64,000 nucleotides of DNA from Pseudomonas sp. WJP1 (GTDB lineage Bacteria; Pseudomonadota; Gammaproteobacteria; Pseudomonadales; Pseudomonadaceae): the NCBI RefSeq assembly GCF_028471945.1, contig NZ_CP110128.1, forward strand, positions 3,708,501-3,772,500, given 5' to 3'. Numbering within the stretch: the first letter of the stretch is position 1; the number at the start of each line of letters is the position of its first letter. Below, piece after piece: positions 8,659 through 19,151 of this stretch. The notes under the pieces were generated by a model, which was not told where the DNA came from, searched no databases, and worked only from the letters and a program-made list of their open reading frames with translations. Made by a program: the position numbers and the translations under genes.

Positions 8659-8674
8659 GTGCACACGTTTGCAC
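8659..8674. promoter_or_regulatory. Candidate LacI-type operator
   Basis: GTGCACACGTTTGCAC contains the dyad GTGCA-N6-TGCAC. It lies about 30 bases before the LacI-family start, in the gap shared with the divergent acyl-CoA dehydrogenase gene. This position suits an autoregulatory site. No second copy was seen in the window, so it is only a candidate. Confidence 0.35.
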
Positions 8675-8703
8675 AAGACTGAAAAGCGGCCGGAGTGAAC
8701 GAC

Positions 8704-9750
8704 ATGCAGCACGACAGCACCAAGCAGGGTCTATCGGCCCGGCAGCACTCGACGCCCGTCGTGCGCGTCACCGCCAGGGACCTTGCCCAACGCATAGGGG
8801 TCGCCACCTCCACGGTCACTCGCGCCTTCGATGCGCAGTCGCGCATCTCGGCCAAGCTGCGCGAGCGCATCCTTGCCATGGCCGATCAACTGGGCTATCG
8901 GCCCAACGCCATCGCCCGCTCACTGAACCAGCGCAAGACCGGCATCGTTGCGCTGGTGGTTGGCGATATGGCCAATCCCTTCTATCCGGCGCTGGTCGAG
9001 GAGCTTTCCCTGCAACTGCGCCAGGCAGGCCGGCAACTGCTGCTGTTCGTGGTGCCACCGGGGGGCGATGCGGACGAACTGATGCCGCAACTGCTGCAGT
9101 ACCAGGTCGATGGGATCGTGGTGACCGCCGCGAAATTGTCTTCACACCTGGCGGACCTGTGCGCACGCCAGGGTGTCGGCCTGGTGTTCATGAACCGCCG
9201 TGTCGAGGACGCGAGCGTTTGGTCGGTGTGCTGCGATAACGAGCGCATGGCCGCCGAGGTGGCCGGCTATCTGGTGGGACAACAACGCCAGGCCTGCGCC
9301 TTCGTGTCCGGTGATCCGGGCATCTCCACCACGGCTGATCGCTTGCGCGGCTTCGAGCGGGGCCTGGTCGCGTACGGTCAAAGCCTGGTTGCCTGCGTTG
9401 AGGGTGGATACACCTACGAAGGCGCGCGCGACGCGGCGGCCCGACTGTTCAGCGCTGGGCAACCCGCCATCGACGCGGTGTTCTGCGCCAACGACGTGAT
9501 GGCCCTCGGCGTACTGAGTTACCTGCGGATGAACACCAACCTGCGCGTACCTGAGGATGTCGCCGTGGTCGGCTTCGACGATATCCGCGCTGCCGCCTGG
9601 CCGGAAAACTCACTGACCACCGTGCACCAGCCCCTGAGCCAGATGATCGATTGCGCCATTCGCTTGCTGGGCAAGGGTCGCCCCGGCGACGGCGCCGACC
9701 AGGCACTCCACGAGGTGCCGGGGCATCTGGTGTTGCGCACCTCCGCATAA
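8704..9750 (+). CDS. LacI family transcriptional regulator
   Basis: About 348 residues. The N-terminal helix-turn-helix (about 20-70) reads TARDLAQRIGVATSTVTRAFD followed by the hinge GYRPNAIARSL. The rest is a periplasmic-binding-protein-like effector domain with VFCANDVMALGVL and VPEDVAVVGFDD near residues 260-290. It should bind a small metabolite and control the downstream operon (dehydrogenase, thioesterase, sulfatase, thiolase), which starts 42 bases later on the same strand, and possibly the divergent acyl-CoA dehydrogenase. The ATG at 8704 has GGAG upstream; a GTG at 8695 is the alternative. Confidence 0.88.
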   Translation: MQHDSTKQGLSARQHSTPVVRVTARDLAQRIGVATSTVTRAFDAQSRISAKLRERILAMADQLGYRPNAIARSLNQRKTGIVALVVGDMANPFYPALVEELSLQLRQAGRQLLLFVVPPGGDADELMPQLLQYQVDGIVVTAAKLSSHLADLCARQGVGLVFMNRRVEDASVWSVCCDNERMAAEVAGYLVGQQRQACAFVSGDPGISTTADRLRGFERGLVAYGQSLVACVEGGYTYEGARDAAARLFSAGQPAIDAVFCANDVMALGVLSYLRMNTNLRVPEDVAVVGFDDIRAAAWPENSLTTVHQPLSQMIDCAIRLLGKGRPGDGADQALHEVPGHLVLRTSA

Positions 9751-9792
9751 CCCCCAATCGCTAAAACAAAAACAATCCAGAGGAAATATCCG

Positions 9793-11076
9793 GTGATTCA
9801 ACAACTCAAGAAAGGCCAGTCGGCCCAGGCGAAAGCGAGCAATCAAGCCCAGGTGCGCGCCACCGTGGAAGCTATCCTGGCTGACATCGAGCAACGCGGT
9901 GATGCTGCGGTGCGCGACTACTCCGAAAAGTTCGACCACTGGGCGCCGCAAGACATGCGCCTGACCCAGGAACAGATCGACGCGTGCATCGCCAGCCTGC
10001 CCGCTCAGACGCTCGACGACATCAGGTTCGCCCAGGCGCAGATTCGCCGCTTTGCCCAGATCCAGAAGGATTCGATGCACGATGTCGAGGTCGAGACCTT
10101 GCCCGGCGTGGTTCTCGGTCATCGCAACATCCCGGTCAATTCGGTGGGCTGCTACATCCCAGGCGGCAAGTACCCGTTGATCGCCAGCGCCCACATGAGC
10201 GTGCTCACCGCCAAGGTCGCCGGCGTCAAGCGCGTAATCGCCAGTGCACCGCCATTCGAAGGCCGGCCGTGCCCGGAGATCGTCGCGGCGATGCACCTGG
10301 CCGGCGCTGACGAGATCTACTGCCTGGGTGGTGTGCAAGCCGTGGCGGCCATGGCCATCGGCACCGAGAGCATCGTCGGCGTCGACATGATCGTCGGCCC
10401 GGGCAATGCCTATGTCGCCGAAGCCAAGCGCCAGTTGTTCGGCCGTGTCGGCATCGACCTGTTCGCCGGGCCGACCGAAACCCTGGTGATCTGCGATGAC
10501 ACGGTGGATGCCGAACTGGTCGCCGTCGACTTGCTGGGCCAGGCCGAACACGGCCCGACCTCCCCCGCCTATTGCGTGACCACCAGCCAAAAAATCGCCG
10601 AAGAATTGCCGGCCGCGATAGACCAGGTGCTTTCACGGCTGGACACCGCGCCTGTCGCGAGCGTGGCCTGGAACGACTTCGGTGAGATCTACCTGTGCGA
10701 CACCGACGAAGAGGCCCTGGAAGTCGCCGAGCGCCTGTGCTCCGAACACGTGCAGGTGATGACCCAGGATCCGGCCTGGTACCACGACCGCATGACGCGT
10801 TACGGCGCCCTGTTTCTCGGCCACCGCACCAACGTCAGCTATGGCGACAAGGTCATCGGCACCAACCACACGCTGCCGACCATGGGCGCGGGGCGTTACA
10901 CCGGTGGGCTGTGGGTGGGCAAGTTCATCAAGACCCACACCTACCAGCGCGTGCTGACAGATGAGGCCAGTGTGATGATCGGCGAGTACTGCTCACGGCT
11001 GTGTGGCTACGAATACATGTCCGGCCACAAGGAGCAGGCGGATATCCGCGTGCGCCGCATGAAGCAGGAGGCTTGA
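9793..11076 (+). CDS. hpsN: HisD-family dehydrogenase, HpsN-like (sulfopropanediol 3-dehydrogenase type)
   Basis: The 427-residue protein is a histidinol-dehydrogenase paralogue that most resembles HpsN, which oxidises the terminal alcohol of dihydroxypropanesulfonate to the acid with two NAD+. Zinc and catalytic residues are in place: GQAEHG (about 239), SEHVQVM (about 318), [13 protein letters not shown] (about 350) and a C-terminal SGHKEQ (about 415). Translation probably starts at GTG 9793 after AGAGGAAATATCC. Context (LacI, thioesterase, sulfatase, thiolase) argues against histidine synthesis. The true alcohol substrate is uncertain; the reaction type (alcohol to carboxylate) is likely. 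Confidence 0.75.
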   Translation: MIQQLKKGQSAQAKASNQAQVRATVEAILADIEQRGDAAVRDYSEKFDHWAPQDMRLTQEQIDACIASLPAQTLDDIRFAQAQIRRFAQIQKDSMHDVEVETLPGVVLGHRNIPVNSVGCYIPGGKYPLIASAHMSVLTAKVAGVKRVIASAPPFEGRPCPEIVAAMHLAGADEIYCLGGVQAVAAMAIGTESIVGVDMIVGPGNAYVAEAKRQLFGRVGIDLFAGPTETLVICDDTVDAELVAVDLLGQAEHGPTSPAYCVTTSQKIAEELPAAIDQVLSRLDTAPVASVAWNDFGEIYLCDTDEEALEVAERLCSEHVQVMTQDPAWYHDRMTRYGALFLGHRTNVSYGDKVIGTNHTLPTMGAGRYTGGLWVGKFIKTHTYQRVLTDEASVMIGEYCSRLCGYEYMSGHKEQADIRVRRMKQEA

Positions 11077-11080
11077 CGCC

Positions 11081-11517
<437 letters not shown>

Positions 11518-11521
<4 letters not shown>

Positions 11522-13101
11522 ATACCTTGTGCAAGCTTGTCCTGGGCTGCGTTGCGCTTGCCGTTCCACTGGTGCAGGCGCAGTCGGTCAAACCCAACAT
11601 CCTGGTGATCTGGGGCGACGACATTGGCTGGCAGAACGTGAGTGCGTACGGCATGGGCACCATGGGCTACACCACGCCGAATATCGACCAGATCGGCATG
11701 CAGGGCATCCGTTTCACCGATCACTACGGGCAGCCCTCCTGCACGGCCGGTCGCGCGGCGTTCATCACCGGCCAGTACCCGATTCGTTCCGGGATGACCA
11801 CCGTGGGTCAGCCGGGCGACAAGCTCGGCCTGCAAGCCGCCTCGCCAAGCCTGGCCGAAGTATTGAAAGAGGCGGGTTACCGCACTGGCCAGTTCGGCAA
11901 GAATCACCTCGGCGACAACAATCCCAACTTGCCGACGGTGCATGGCTTCGACGAGTTTTTCGGCAACCTGTACCACCTCAATACCGAGGAACAGCGTGAA
12001 TACGCGGACTACCAGAATTTCGCCAAGGCCTATCCCGGCGGACCGCAGGCCTACGCCACAAAATTCGCCACCCGTGACGTGCTGCACAGCTTCGCCAGCG
12101 ACAAGGACGACACGACGTCAGACCCACGATTTGGCTTGGTCGGCAAACAGACCATCGAGGACACCGGGCCGCTGACGACCCAGCGCATGGAAGATTTCGA
12201 CGGGGCCGAAGTGATCCCCCATGCGCTGGACTTCATGCGCAAAGCCAAGAGCGACGACAAGCCGTTCTTCGTCTGGCTCAACACCAGCCGCATGCACCTG
12301 TACACCCACCTCAACGACAAGTGGCGACATGCCGCCGCCCCGTACACCCACGAAGACGACATGCAAGGCAGCGGCATGCTGCAGCACGACCATGACATCG
12401 GCCAGGTGCTCGACTTCCTCAAGCGCAACGGCCTGGATGACAACACCATCGTCTGGTACTCCACCGACAATGGCCCGGAACATTCCTCCTGGCCCCATGG
12501 CGCCACGACCCCCTTCCGTGGCGAGAAGATGACCACCTACGAAGGCGGCGTGCGCGTACCCTCGATGTTGCGCTGGCCGGGTGTGATCAAGCCGGGCCAG
12601 ATCAAGAATGGCATCCAGGCGCACCAGGACATGTTCACCACCCTGGCCGCGGCGGCGGGTGTGCCGGACGTGGTCGAGCGCATGAAAGTGCAGAAAAAGC
12701 AGTACATCGATGGCATCAACAACCTCGACTACTGGACCGGCAAGGCGCCGGAAAGCGCGCGTACCAGCCTCTTCTACTACATCGAGAGCAAGTTGACCGC
12801 CGTACGCATCGGCCCGTGGAAGCTGCACTTCTCAACCAAGGAGGACTACTACGCGCCGATCAAGGCGCTGTTTGCACCGCTGATGTTCAACCTGCGCAGC
12901 GACCCGTTCGAAAGCTACGACAGCAATGATTCCTACGGCCACATGATCCAGAAGTCGTCGTGGATCTCGGCACCGATGAGCGAGCTGATCGGCGCACACC
13001 TGAAGTCCCTGGCCGAGTACCCGCCGGTGCAGGCGGCCAAGTCGTTCGACCGATCGAACCTGGTGCAGGACTTCCTGAGGAGTCAGCACAAGCCACAGTG
13101 A
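11518..13101 (+). CDS. Exported arylsulfatase
   Basis: A 527-residue sulfatase of the alkaline-phosphatase superfamily. The signal peptide (about 1-21, ending PLVQA) predicts periplasmic export. The metal site WGDDIGW (about 31) precedes the formylglycine motif C75-TAGR, which conforms to the CxPxR/CxAxR type that formylglycine-generating enzyme modifies. [15 protein letters not shown] (about 315) is the second metal-binding segment. It hydrolyses a sulfate ester. It overlaps the thioesterase gene by 4 bases. No maturase gene is visible in the window, so one elsewhere is needed. Confidence 0.88.
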
Positions 13102-13276
13102 AGAATGGAATCCGGCGGGTCCCACGCAACCCCACGAAGTGGCTGTGCTCCGTCCACCCCAAAGGAGGGGGGTAAATGCCCGGAGCACCTCTCTATCGTG
13201 GACGCGCTTTACTCGCTGCCCGAGATCGAGGCATGGCTCAACAACGGGCCGCCCCTCCCCCAACAGGAACAACACG

Positions 13277-14461
13277 ATGAAAGAAGCCGTCATCCTTTCC
13301 ACCGCCCGCACGCCAATCGGCAAGGCGTTTCGCGGTGCATTCAATGTCACCACTGCCCCGACCATGGCCAGTTTCGCCATTCGCGCCGCGGTCGAGCGCG
13401 CCGGTATCGAGGCGGGTGAAATCGAAGACCTGGTGATGGGCACCGGCATGCCCGCCGGCACTGCCGGCTGGAACCTGGGGCGCATGAGCGCATTGGCCGC
13501 GGGCCTGCCGCTGACGGTCAGCGGCCAGACCCTGGATCGCCAGTGTGCTTCGGGCTTGATGGCCATCGCCACCGCCGCCAAGCAAATCATGGTCGACGGC
13601 ATGCAGGTGACCGTCGGTGCGGGCCAGGAACACATCAGCCTGGTGCAAAATCGCCATATGGAATGGGTCGGCAGCCAGCACGACGAAAGCGTCCTGCGCA
13701 ACGTCCCCCTGGCCTACATGCCAATGCTGCAAACCGCTGAATGGGTGGCCAAGCGCTACGGCATCAGCCGCGAAGCACAGGACCTCTACAGCCTGCAATC
13801 GCAACAGCGCACCTTTGCAGCGCAACAGGCTGGTTTGTTCCGCCAGGAAATTGTGCCGGTCAAGGTGACCAGGCAGGTGCAGGACAAAACCAGCGGCGAG
13901 GTGCGCCAGGAACAGGTCAACTTGAGCCTGGATGAAGGTAATCGCCCACAAACGAGCCTTGAAGACCTGAGCAACCTCAAACCGGTGATCGAAGGCGGCT
14001 GTATCACCGCCGGCAACGCCAGCCAATTGTCCGATGGCGCCAGTGCCTGCGTGTTGATGGACGCGCGCCTGGCCGAACAGCGCAACCTGCAACCGCTGGG
14101 TGTGTATCGGGGCATCGCGGTGGCGGGTCTGGCGCCCGAGGAAATGGGCATTGGTCCGGTGCTGGCCGTGCCAAAACTACTGAAGCAGCACGGGCTGAAA
14201 GTCGATGACATCGGCCTCTGGGAACTCAACGAAGCATTTGCCTGCCAGGTGCTGTATTGCCGCGACAAACTGGGCATCGACAACGACAGGCTCAACGTCA
14301 ACGGCGGCGCGATCTCCATCGGTCACCCGTACGGCATGAGCGGCTCGCGCATGGTCGGTCATGCCTTGCTGGAGGGTAAACGCCGTGGCGTGAAATACGT
14401 GGTCGTGACCATGTGCGTGGGTGGCGGCATGGGGGCGGCCGGGTTGTTCGAGGTGCTGTGA
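13277..14461 (+). CDS. Acetyl-CoA C-acyltransferase (thiolase)
   Basis: A 394-residue thiolase of normal length. The nucleophile lies in [12 protein letters not shown] (about 90). The other catalytic elements are [11 protein letters not shown] (about 350) and [12 protein letters not shown] (about 382). It cleaves a 3-ketoacyl-CoA with CoA. The start at 13277 has AGGA upstream; an in-frame start at 13139 would add unrelated sequence. The 175-base gap after the sulfatase shows no terminator, so it may belong to the same operon. Confidence 0.9.
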   Translation: MKEAVILSTARTPIGKAFRGAFNVTTAPTMASFAIRAAVERAGIEAGEIEDLVMGTGMPAGTAGWNLGRMSALAAGLPLTVSGQTLDRQCASGLMAIATAAKQIMVDGMQVTVGAGQEHISLVQNRHMEWVGSQHDESVLRNVPLAYMPMLQTAEWVAKRYGISREAQDLYSLQSQQRTFAAQQAGLFRQEIVPVKVTRQVQDKTSGEVRQEQVNLSLDEGNRPQTSLEDLSNLKPVIEGGCITAGNASQLSDGASACVLMDARLAEQRNLQPLGVYRGIAVAGLAPEEMGIGPVLAVPKLLKQHGLKVDDIGLWELNEAFACQVLYCRDKLGIDNDRLNVNGGAISIGHPYGMSGSRMVGHALLEGKRRGVKYVVVTMCVGGGMGAAGLFEVL

Positions 14462-14825
14462 GAGTGTGCCGTCCTTATCGCCAGAACGCCTTGCTGGCGA
14501 AGAACGATAACGCGGTGCAACAGATACACCGCAGCGCCTGGTTCAACCTGTAGGAGCCAGGCTTGCCGGCGAAGAACGATAACGCGGTACACCAGACAGA
14601 CCGCGTTGCCCGGTTCGCCGGCAAGCCTGGCTCCTACAAGCGAAGAACGATAACGCGATGCAACAGATACACCGCAGCGTCTGGTTCGCCTGTAGGAGCC
14701 AGGCTTGCCGGCGAACAACGATAACGCGGTGCAACAGACACACCGCAGCGTCTGGTTCGCCGGCAAGCCTGGCTCCTACAGGCGAAAAAACGATAACGCG
14801 GTACAACAGATGGTGAGAGAAACCA
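14462..14825. repeat. Tandem REPIN array, about 72-base period
   Basis: The core GAAGAACGATAACGCGGTGC recurs with small changes at about 14499, 14572, 14643, 14714 and 14785. Between the copies lie REP sequences TGTAGGAGCCAGGCTTGCC (14549, 14691) alternating with their reverse complements (14614, 14756). The block is therefore two REPINs duplicated in tandem with their flanks. There is no ORF. It separates the thiolase gene from the opposing MBL-fold gene and may stabilise both mRNA ends. Confidence 0.85.
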
Positions 14826-15698
14826 TCAACACTCGAAACGGCTCAACGTGGTGTACGTATCAAACGCCTGATAACGCGAATGTCGATCACGCATGATCTT
14901 GATCATCGCAATCTGCGGATCACTGGAGAACACCAGGCGACCACCGCTGGCCACCAGGTGGTCCAACAGCCGTTCTTTCTCCCCCACCAACCCTTCCGGA
15001 TTGCGATCGTTGGCCGTCGTCACGTCCAGGCGCAACCAGTGGGTACCGGGAATCAGGTCACCGGCAAACACCACCGGCCCGCCGGGCATGGTGATTTCCG
15101 GGATCAATTGCCCTGGCGTGTAACCATCGCTGAAGTGGAACTGCCAACCATCACCGAGCTCTTTGCAGCGGGCGTCATCGACCAGCACCAGCCGACCACT
15201 GCCCTGCAACCTGCGCACGATCTGGCGGACGAATAAAGCGCGATCATGGGGATGGTTGTGAAGAGCACGGGACCAATGGCGCTCCCCGGTAATGTAATGC
15301 GCAGCAGGAAACAGCAAGCGCGGTGTATTGCCCTCTTCGATCGCCGCACTCAGTTCAGGCGTCAGTTGCGCATGCAAGTGCGTCAGCACCACCGCATTGA
15401 TGTCGCCTTCGGCCAGGCCCTGTTGCGCCAGGCTGTCGAGCAATCCCGGGGGATGTTTCTGGCAGCTGCAGGTCCGTCGCAGCGGCGCCAGCAAGGCGCT
15501 GGCACCGGCCAGCACCAGGATATTCTTGCCCCCTTGCTGTACCAAAAGGCCACGCGAGGCCAGGTCCACCAGGTTGTCCTGGTCAGGCTTGATCCAGTCA
15601 GCCCACAACTGCCGCGGCGTATTGCCGAACATCACGCCACCATCAAGCTTGCGACTGCTACCGGCCAGAGTGGATAAACAACGGTTCACGACAGACAC
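14826..15698 (-). CDS. Metallo-beta-lactamase-fold protein lacking the metal ligands
   Basis: The 290-residue protein aligns by eye with the quorum-lactonase-like MBL hydrolases: VVLTHLHAQLTPELSAAIEEG, FPAAHYITGERHWSRA, and GGPVVFAGDLIPGTHWLR are at the expected places. The metal motif HxHxDH has become HLHAQL, and the usual GHTPGH stretch is GYTPGQ. Both metal sites are therefore largely lost. Length and fold segments look otherwise intact, so it may have a non-catalytic or new role rather than being a recent pseudogene. It faces away from the DUF1329 gene. Confidence 0.7.
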   Translation of the reverse strand: MSVVNRCLSTLAGSSRKLDGGVMFGNTPRQLWADWIKPDQDNLVDLASRGLLVQQGGKNILVLAGASALLAPLRRTCSCQKHPPGLLDSLAQQGLAEGDINAVVLTHLHAQLTPELSAAIEEGNTPRLLFPAAHYITGERHWSRALHNHPHDRALFVRQIVRRLQGSGRLVLVDDARCKELGDGWQFHFSDGYTPGQLIPEITMPGGPVVFAGDLIPGTHWLRLDVTTANDRNPEGLVGEKERLLDHLVASGGRLVFSSDPQIAMIKIMRDRHSRYQAFDTYTTLSRFEC

Positions 15699-16004
15699 CT
15701 CTTCGAATTCGCCCCACCTTTGCAGAACGTGCGGGTTTTATGAGGCTTGAAGAATAATCCTCCTTCACGCCGACGCCCCCACCCTTGTGGAGTGGGTCCC
15801 GGACGGATCACTGGCCAACACGCTCACATCCTCTCCAAAGCTGCGGCCCTGTCATCAATAGCCAAGTAACTGTCGTCAAATGCGAAGCGCCCCCCCAGCA
15901 CAGGCTTTTTAATGGAGCTACAAACTCTGGCAATTGCGCCGACGGATGCGACCGTGGCCTCTGAGTCACGAGTTGCCTGGTACGCCTGGCAGGAGCATAA
16001 CAAG
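15699..16004. other. Divergent gap between MBL-fold and DUF1329 genes
   Basis: About 300 bases carry the promoters of two divergent genes. Only a CCACCCTTGTGGAGTGGG dyad-like patch near 15778-15796 stands out. A possible 31-codon extension of the DUF1329 frame begins at 15912 but does not look like a signal peptide. No other feature was recognised. Confidence 0.4.
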
Positions 16005-17327
16005 ATGAAATTCGTGAAAAGTCTTCTGGCCGCCATCCCCCTCATGGGGCTGGCCATCGATGCCCACGCCTATGTATCGAGCCAGGAAGCCGCCCGGCTG
16101 GGCACCAGCCTGACGGGAGTGGGTGCAGAACAGGCCGGCAATGCCGACGGTTCCATTCCGCCCTACAGCGGTGGCCTGACCACGGCCCCCGCAAGTTTCA
16201 AGGCCGGCGACAGCATGCGCCCTGACCCCTTTGCCCACGAAAAACCGCTGCTGGTGATCAACGGCAAGAACGTCGATGCGTACAAAGGCATGCTCACCGC
16301 CACCACCGTCGCGCTGGCCCGGCGCTACCCCGGCTTTCGCGTCGACGTGTATCCGACCCACCGCACCGCATCGCTGCCACAGGCGGTACTGGACAACAGC
16401 CGCACGAATGCCACCAACGCCCGAGCCCTCGAGGGCGGAACGGCCATCGACAATGTGATGCCCGGGGTGCCGTTTCCGATCCCGCAGTCGGGCGCCGAAG
16501 CAATGTGGAACTTCCTGCTGCGCTACCAGGGCGTCAACATCCATTCCAAGTACGACTCCTGGAGCGTCGACACGGCGGGCGTGCCGAGCCTGGCGGTCAC
16601 CGGCGAGGCCTACGTGTCCTTCCCGATCTACGAGAACATGTCGAAGCCGTTCAGCAGCTCGGACATTTATTATCAGTTGAAATTGTCCTATACCGGGCCT
16701 GCGCGCCGAGCCGGCGAGTCGATCATGCTCAAGAACGCCACCAATGCCACGGAGTTTCCTGGCCGCGCCTGGCAGTACATGCCCGCCCAGCGCCGGGTCA
16801 AACAGATTTCGATCCTGGCCTACGACACGCCCAACCCCGGCACCGCCCGTGCACTCGAGCTGTACGACTGGACGCTGGTGGGCAAGCGGGAAATGATCGT
16901 GCCCTACAACACCTACAAACTCACCTACGCCCGCGAAGCCAAATCGCTGACCACCCCCAATTTCGTTTCCCCGGATTACGTGCGCTGGGAAAAGCACCGG
17001 GTCTACGTGGTGGAGGGCAATCTCAAGCCCGGCGCCAAGCACATCTACCAGAAGCGCCGCTTTTACCTGGATGAAGATACCTGGGCCGCGGTGGCCTCCG
17101 ATCAGTACGACACCAGTGGCCAGCTGTATCGTGGCTCCTTCGCTTTCTTCAGCCAGAGCTATGACCAACAAGTCCCGGATGCCACTCCGTTCATGACGTA
17201 CGACCTGTCGCGTGGCACCTACAACATCAATGGCGTGGTGGGCCCCCACGGCGGCATCAAATACATCGAGCCGCTATCGACGGCGCAGTGGGTGCCGGAG
17301 TCCATGGCGGGGGCCGGTATTCGTTAG
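16005..17327 (+). CDS. Exported DUF1329 (LolB-like fold) protein
   Basis: A 440-residue protein with a clear signal peptide (MKFVKSLLAAIPLMGLAIDAHA). SSQEAARLGTSLTGVGAEQAGNADGSIPPYSGGL directly after it is typical of DUF1329, as are the repeated YDTPNPGTARAL and YVRWEKHRVYVVEG segments. The family is predicted to be periplasmic or outer-membrane associated and in Pseudomonas often accompanies DUF1302 porin-like genes, absent here. The ATG at 16005 has AGGAG 9 bases upstream. Its stop codon overlaps that of the convergent reductase gene. Function is unknown. Confidence 0.85.
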   Translation: MKFVKSLLAAIPLMGLAIDAHAYVSSQEAARLGTSLTGVGAEQAGNADGSIPPYSGGLTTAPASFKAGDSMRPDPFAHEKPLLVINGKNVDAYKGMLTATTVALARRYPGFRVDVYPTHRTASLPQAVLDNSRTNATNARALEGGTAIDNVMPGVPFPIPQSGAEAMWNFLLRYQGVNIHSKYDSWSVDTAGVPSLAVTGEAYVSFPIYENMSKPFSSSDIYYQLKLSYTGPARRAGESIMLKNATNATEFPGRAWQYMPAQRRVKQISILAYDTPNPGTARALELYDWTLVGKREMIVPYNTYKLTYAREAKSLTTPNFVSPDYVRWEKHRVYVVEGNLKPGAKHIYQKRRFYLDEDTWAAVASDQYDTSGQLYRGSFAFFSQSYDQQVPDATPFMTYDLSRGTYNINGVVGPHGGIKYIEPLSTAQWVPESMAGAGIR

Positions 17328-17950
17328 GTTTCAACAACGTTGAACGATCCCGTGCGCACCTCGCCGCTGCGCACGTAACGGTTGATCAACACGCCGCCAG
17401 GGGTGCTGGTCGAATGCTCCAACGTGAAGGCCGACGCGTGTGCGTTATCGTCGAACAGGCGCTTGCCGTGCCCGAGGACGACGGGAAACGTCATCAGCCG
17501 GAGCTCATCCACCAACCCCGCTGCCAGCAATTGGCGCACCAGGTCGGCGCTGCCCTGGGTCAACAGGTGGGCGCCGTCCTGTTCCTTGAGCGTGCGTATG
17601 GCGTCGACGAAGTTGCCCTGCAGTGCATGGCTGTTGTGCCATTCAAGCGTATCGGGGTGATGGGTGGCCACATGCTTGGGCACCGCGTTGAACAGGTCGG
17701 CGATGTAGTTGTGCGCCCCAGCGTTTATCCGCGGCCAGTACGCCGCGAATATGTCGTAGGTGCGACGTCCCAGCAGCAACTCGAAGGGCTGTGAGAACAG
17801 ATCCCGTATGGCCTGGCCAGAGGTCTCATCCGAGTAAGGCACTATCCAGCCACCGAAGCGGAATTGGCCGCTGGTGTCTTCGTCAGGCCCGCCGGGCGCT
17901 TGAATGACGCCATCCAGACTGATGAAAGCGGCAACGATGAGCTTGCGCAT
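17324..17950 (-). CDS. Dihydrofolate reductase-like (RibD C-terminal) protein
   Basis: A 208-residue NADPH-dependent reductase-fold protein. It starts MRKLIVAAFISLDGVIQAPGG and has the ELLLGRRTYDIFAAYWP and LLTQGSADLVRQLLAAGLVDELRLMTFPVVLGHGKRLF stretches of the RibD_C/DHFR-like family. AGGAG lies 6 bases before the ATG at 17950. These proteins are widespread in soil bacteria and their substrates are mostly unknown; true folate reduction is unlikely. It is divergent from the yghU-like gene. Confidence 0.85.
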   Translation of the reverse strand: MRKLIVAAFISLDGVIQAPGGPDEDTSGQFRFGGWIVPYSDETSGQAIRDLFSQPFELLLGRRTYDIFAAYWPRINAGAHNYIADLFNAVPKHVATHHPDTLEWHNSHALQGNFVDAIRTLKEQDGAHLLTQGSADLVRQLLAAGLVDELRLMTFPVVLGHGKRLFDDNAHASAFTLEHSTSTPGGVLINRYVRSGEVRTGSFNVVET

Positions 17951-18101
17951 AGGTTTCTCCTGATGCTGTCCCTGACCCATAGTCGAACGGGACTCTGCGA
18001 AATCGACAGCAGTTGCTCGTATTGCTCACACGACATACTGTTTTAACCCTGCGCGATCGTAAGCGTTCAACGCCATCACTACACACTATGGGGTCCATCT
18101 C

Positions 18102-18941
18102 GTGAGCAAAGCGTCTTATGTTCCTCCCAAGGTCTGGAAACACAATGCGCCCTCTGGCGGCGAGTTTGCCAATATCAACCGCCCTGTTGCCGGCCCGACC
18201 CATGACAAGACGCTGCCGACAGGCAAGCACCCGTTGCAGCTGTATTCGCTGGCGACTCCCAATGGCGTGAAGGTGACCATTCTGCTGGAAGAACTGTTGG
18301 CGCTTGGCCATACCGGCGCCGAGTACGACGCCTGGCTGATCCGCATCGGCGAGGGCGAACAGTTCTCCAGCGGCTTTGTCGAGATCAACCCGAACTCGAA
18401 GATCCCGGCGCTGCTGGATCGCAGTGTGGAGCCGCCAATCCGCGTCTTCGAATCCGGTTCGATCCTGCTCTACCTGGCGGAGAAATTCGGCGAATTCCTG
18501 CCCACCGACCCCGCAGGACGCACCGAAACCCTCAACTGGCTATTCTGGCAAATGGGTTCGGCGCCCTACCTGGGCGGCGGCTTCGGGCATTTCTACGCCT
18601 ACGCGCCGGAGAAGTACGAATACCCGATTAACCGCTTCACGATGGAGACCAAGCGGCAGCTGGATGTCCTCGACCGCCGGCTTGCGCAAAGCCCTTACCT
18701 GGCCGGTGACCGTTACACCATCGCCGACATCGCGGTCTGGCCCTGGTACGGCCAGTTGGTGCGCGACAACGTGTACTCGGCTGCCGAGTTTCTATCGGCC
18801 CATCAATACACCCACGTGCAGCGCTGGGCGCAGGAAATCGCCGATCGGCCTGCGGTCCTCCGTGGCCAGCGCGTCAACCGGACGTGGGGGGACGAAGCAA
18901 CCCAGGTGCCTGAGCGGCATCAGGCTGCTGATCTGGGCTGA
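18102..18941 (+). CDS. yghU: YghU-type glutathione S-transferase-like disulfide-bond oxidoreductase
   Basis: A 279-residue protein. It opens YVPPKVWKHNAPSGGEFANINRPVAG, the long N-terminal extension of the YghU/nu-class family, then a thioredoxin-like domain (about 45-130; LATPNGVKVTILLEELL, NPNSKIPALLD, ESGSILLYLAEK) and a helical GST domain. E. coli YghU binds two glutathiones and reduces disulfides. Translation starts at GTG 18102. It stands alone and is probably cytoplasmic. Confidence 0.9.
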   Translation: MSKASYVPPKVWKHNAPSGGEFANINRPVAGPTHDKTLPTGKHPLQLYSLATPNGVKVTILLEELLALGHTGAEYDAWLIRIGEGEQFSSGFVEINPNSKIPALLDRSVEPPIRVFESGSILLYLAEKFGEFLPTDPAGRTETLNWLFWQMGSAPYLGGGFGHFYAYAPEKYEYPINRFTMETKRQLDVLDRRLAQSPYLAGDRYTIADIAVWPWYGQLVRDNVYSAAEFLSAHQYTHVQRWAQEIADRPAVLRGQRVNRTWGDEATQVPERHQAADLG

Positions 18942-19128
18942 AGAGCTGTCCGGCGTTATCGACGCCGGACGCCCCGCAAAAATCAGCACGGTCAGTCGTC
19001 GCAAGGTCGACTGGCCGCTTTCAACGTGTCACCTCCCCCCTCATTGGATACCTGACTGCAGGAACTGCCCACTGCGGCCTCACCTTTGAGGTAGCAAGGA
19101 CGATGACGCCTGCGTGCCGCTCACATTT

Positions 19129-19151
19129 AAAGACAACATGTTGACATTAAT
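19129..19151. promoter_or_regulatory. Candidate BadR-type operator before the importer operon
   Basis: AAAGACAACATGTTGACAT (19129-19147) contains the perfect palindrome CAACATGTTG (19134-19143). The same 19 bases recur at 38264-38282 between badK and aliA, and AT-rich sequence with TTAAT follows in both. The palindrome overlaps a consensus -35 box, as expected for a repressor site. The MarR-family regulator at 42933 is the obvious candidate protein. Binding is inferred. Confidence 0.7.

Noticed and set aside
9793..11076. Histidinol dehydrogenase for histidine synthesis
   Set aside because: No other his genes are nearby; the neighbours are a LacI regulator, a sulfatase and a thiolase, and the sequence resembles the HpsN branch more.
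14462..14825. CRISPR array
   Set aside because: Repeats alternate in orientation, carry REP cores, and the intervals are themselves repeats rather than unique spacers; no cas genes are present.
15912..16004. N-terminal extension of the DUF1329 protein
   Set aside because: The segment is not a signal peptide, whereas the ATG at 16005 has AGGAG and begins a good one.
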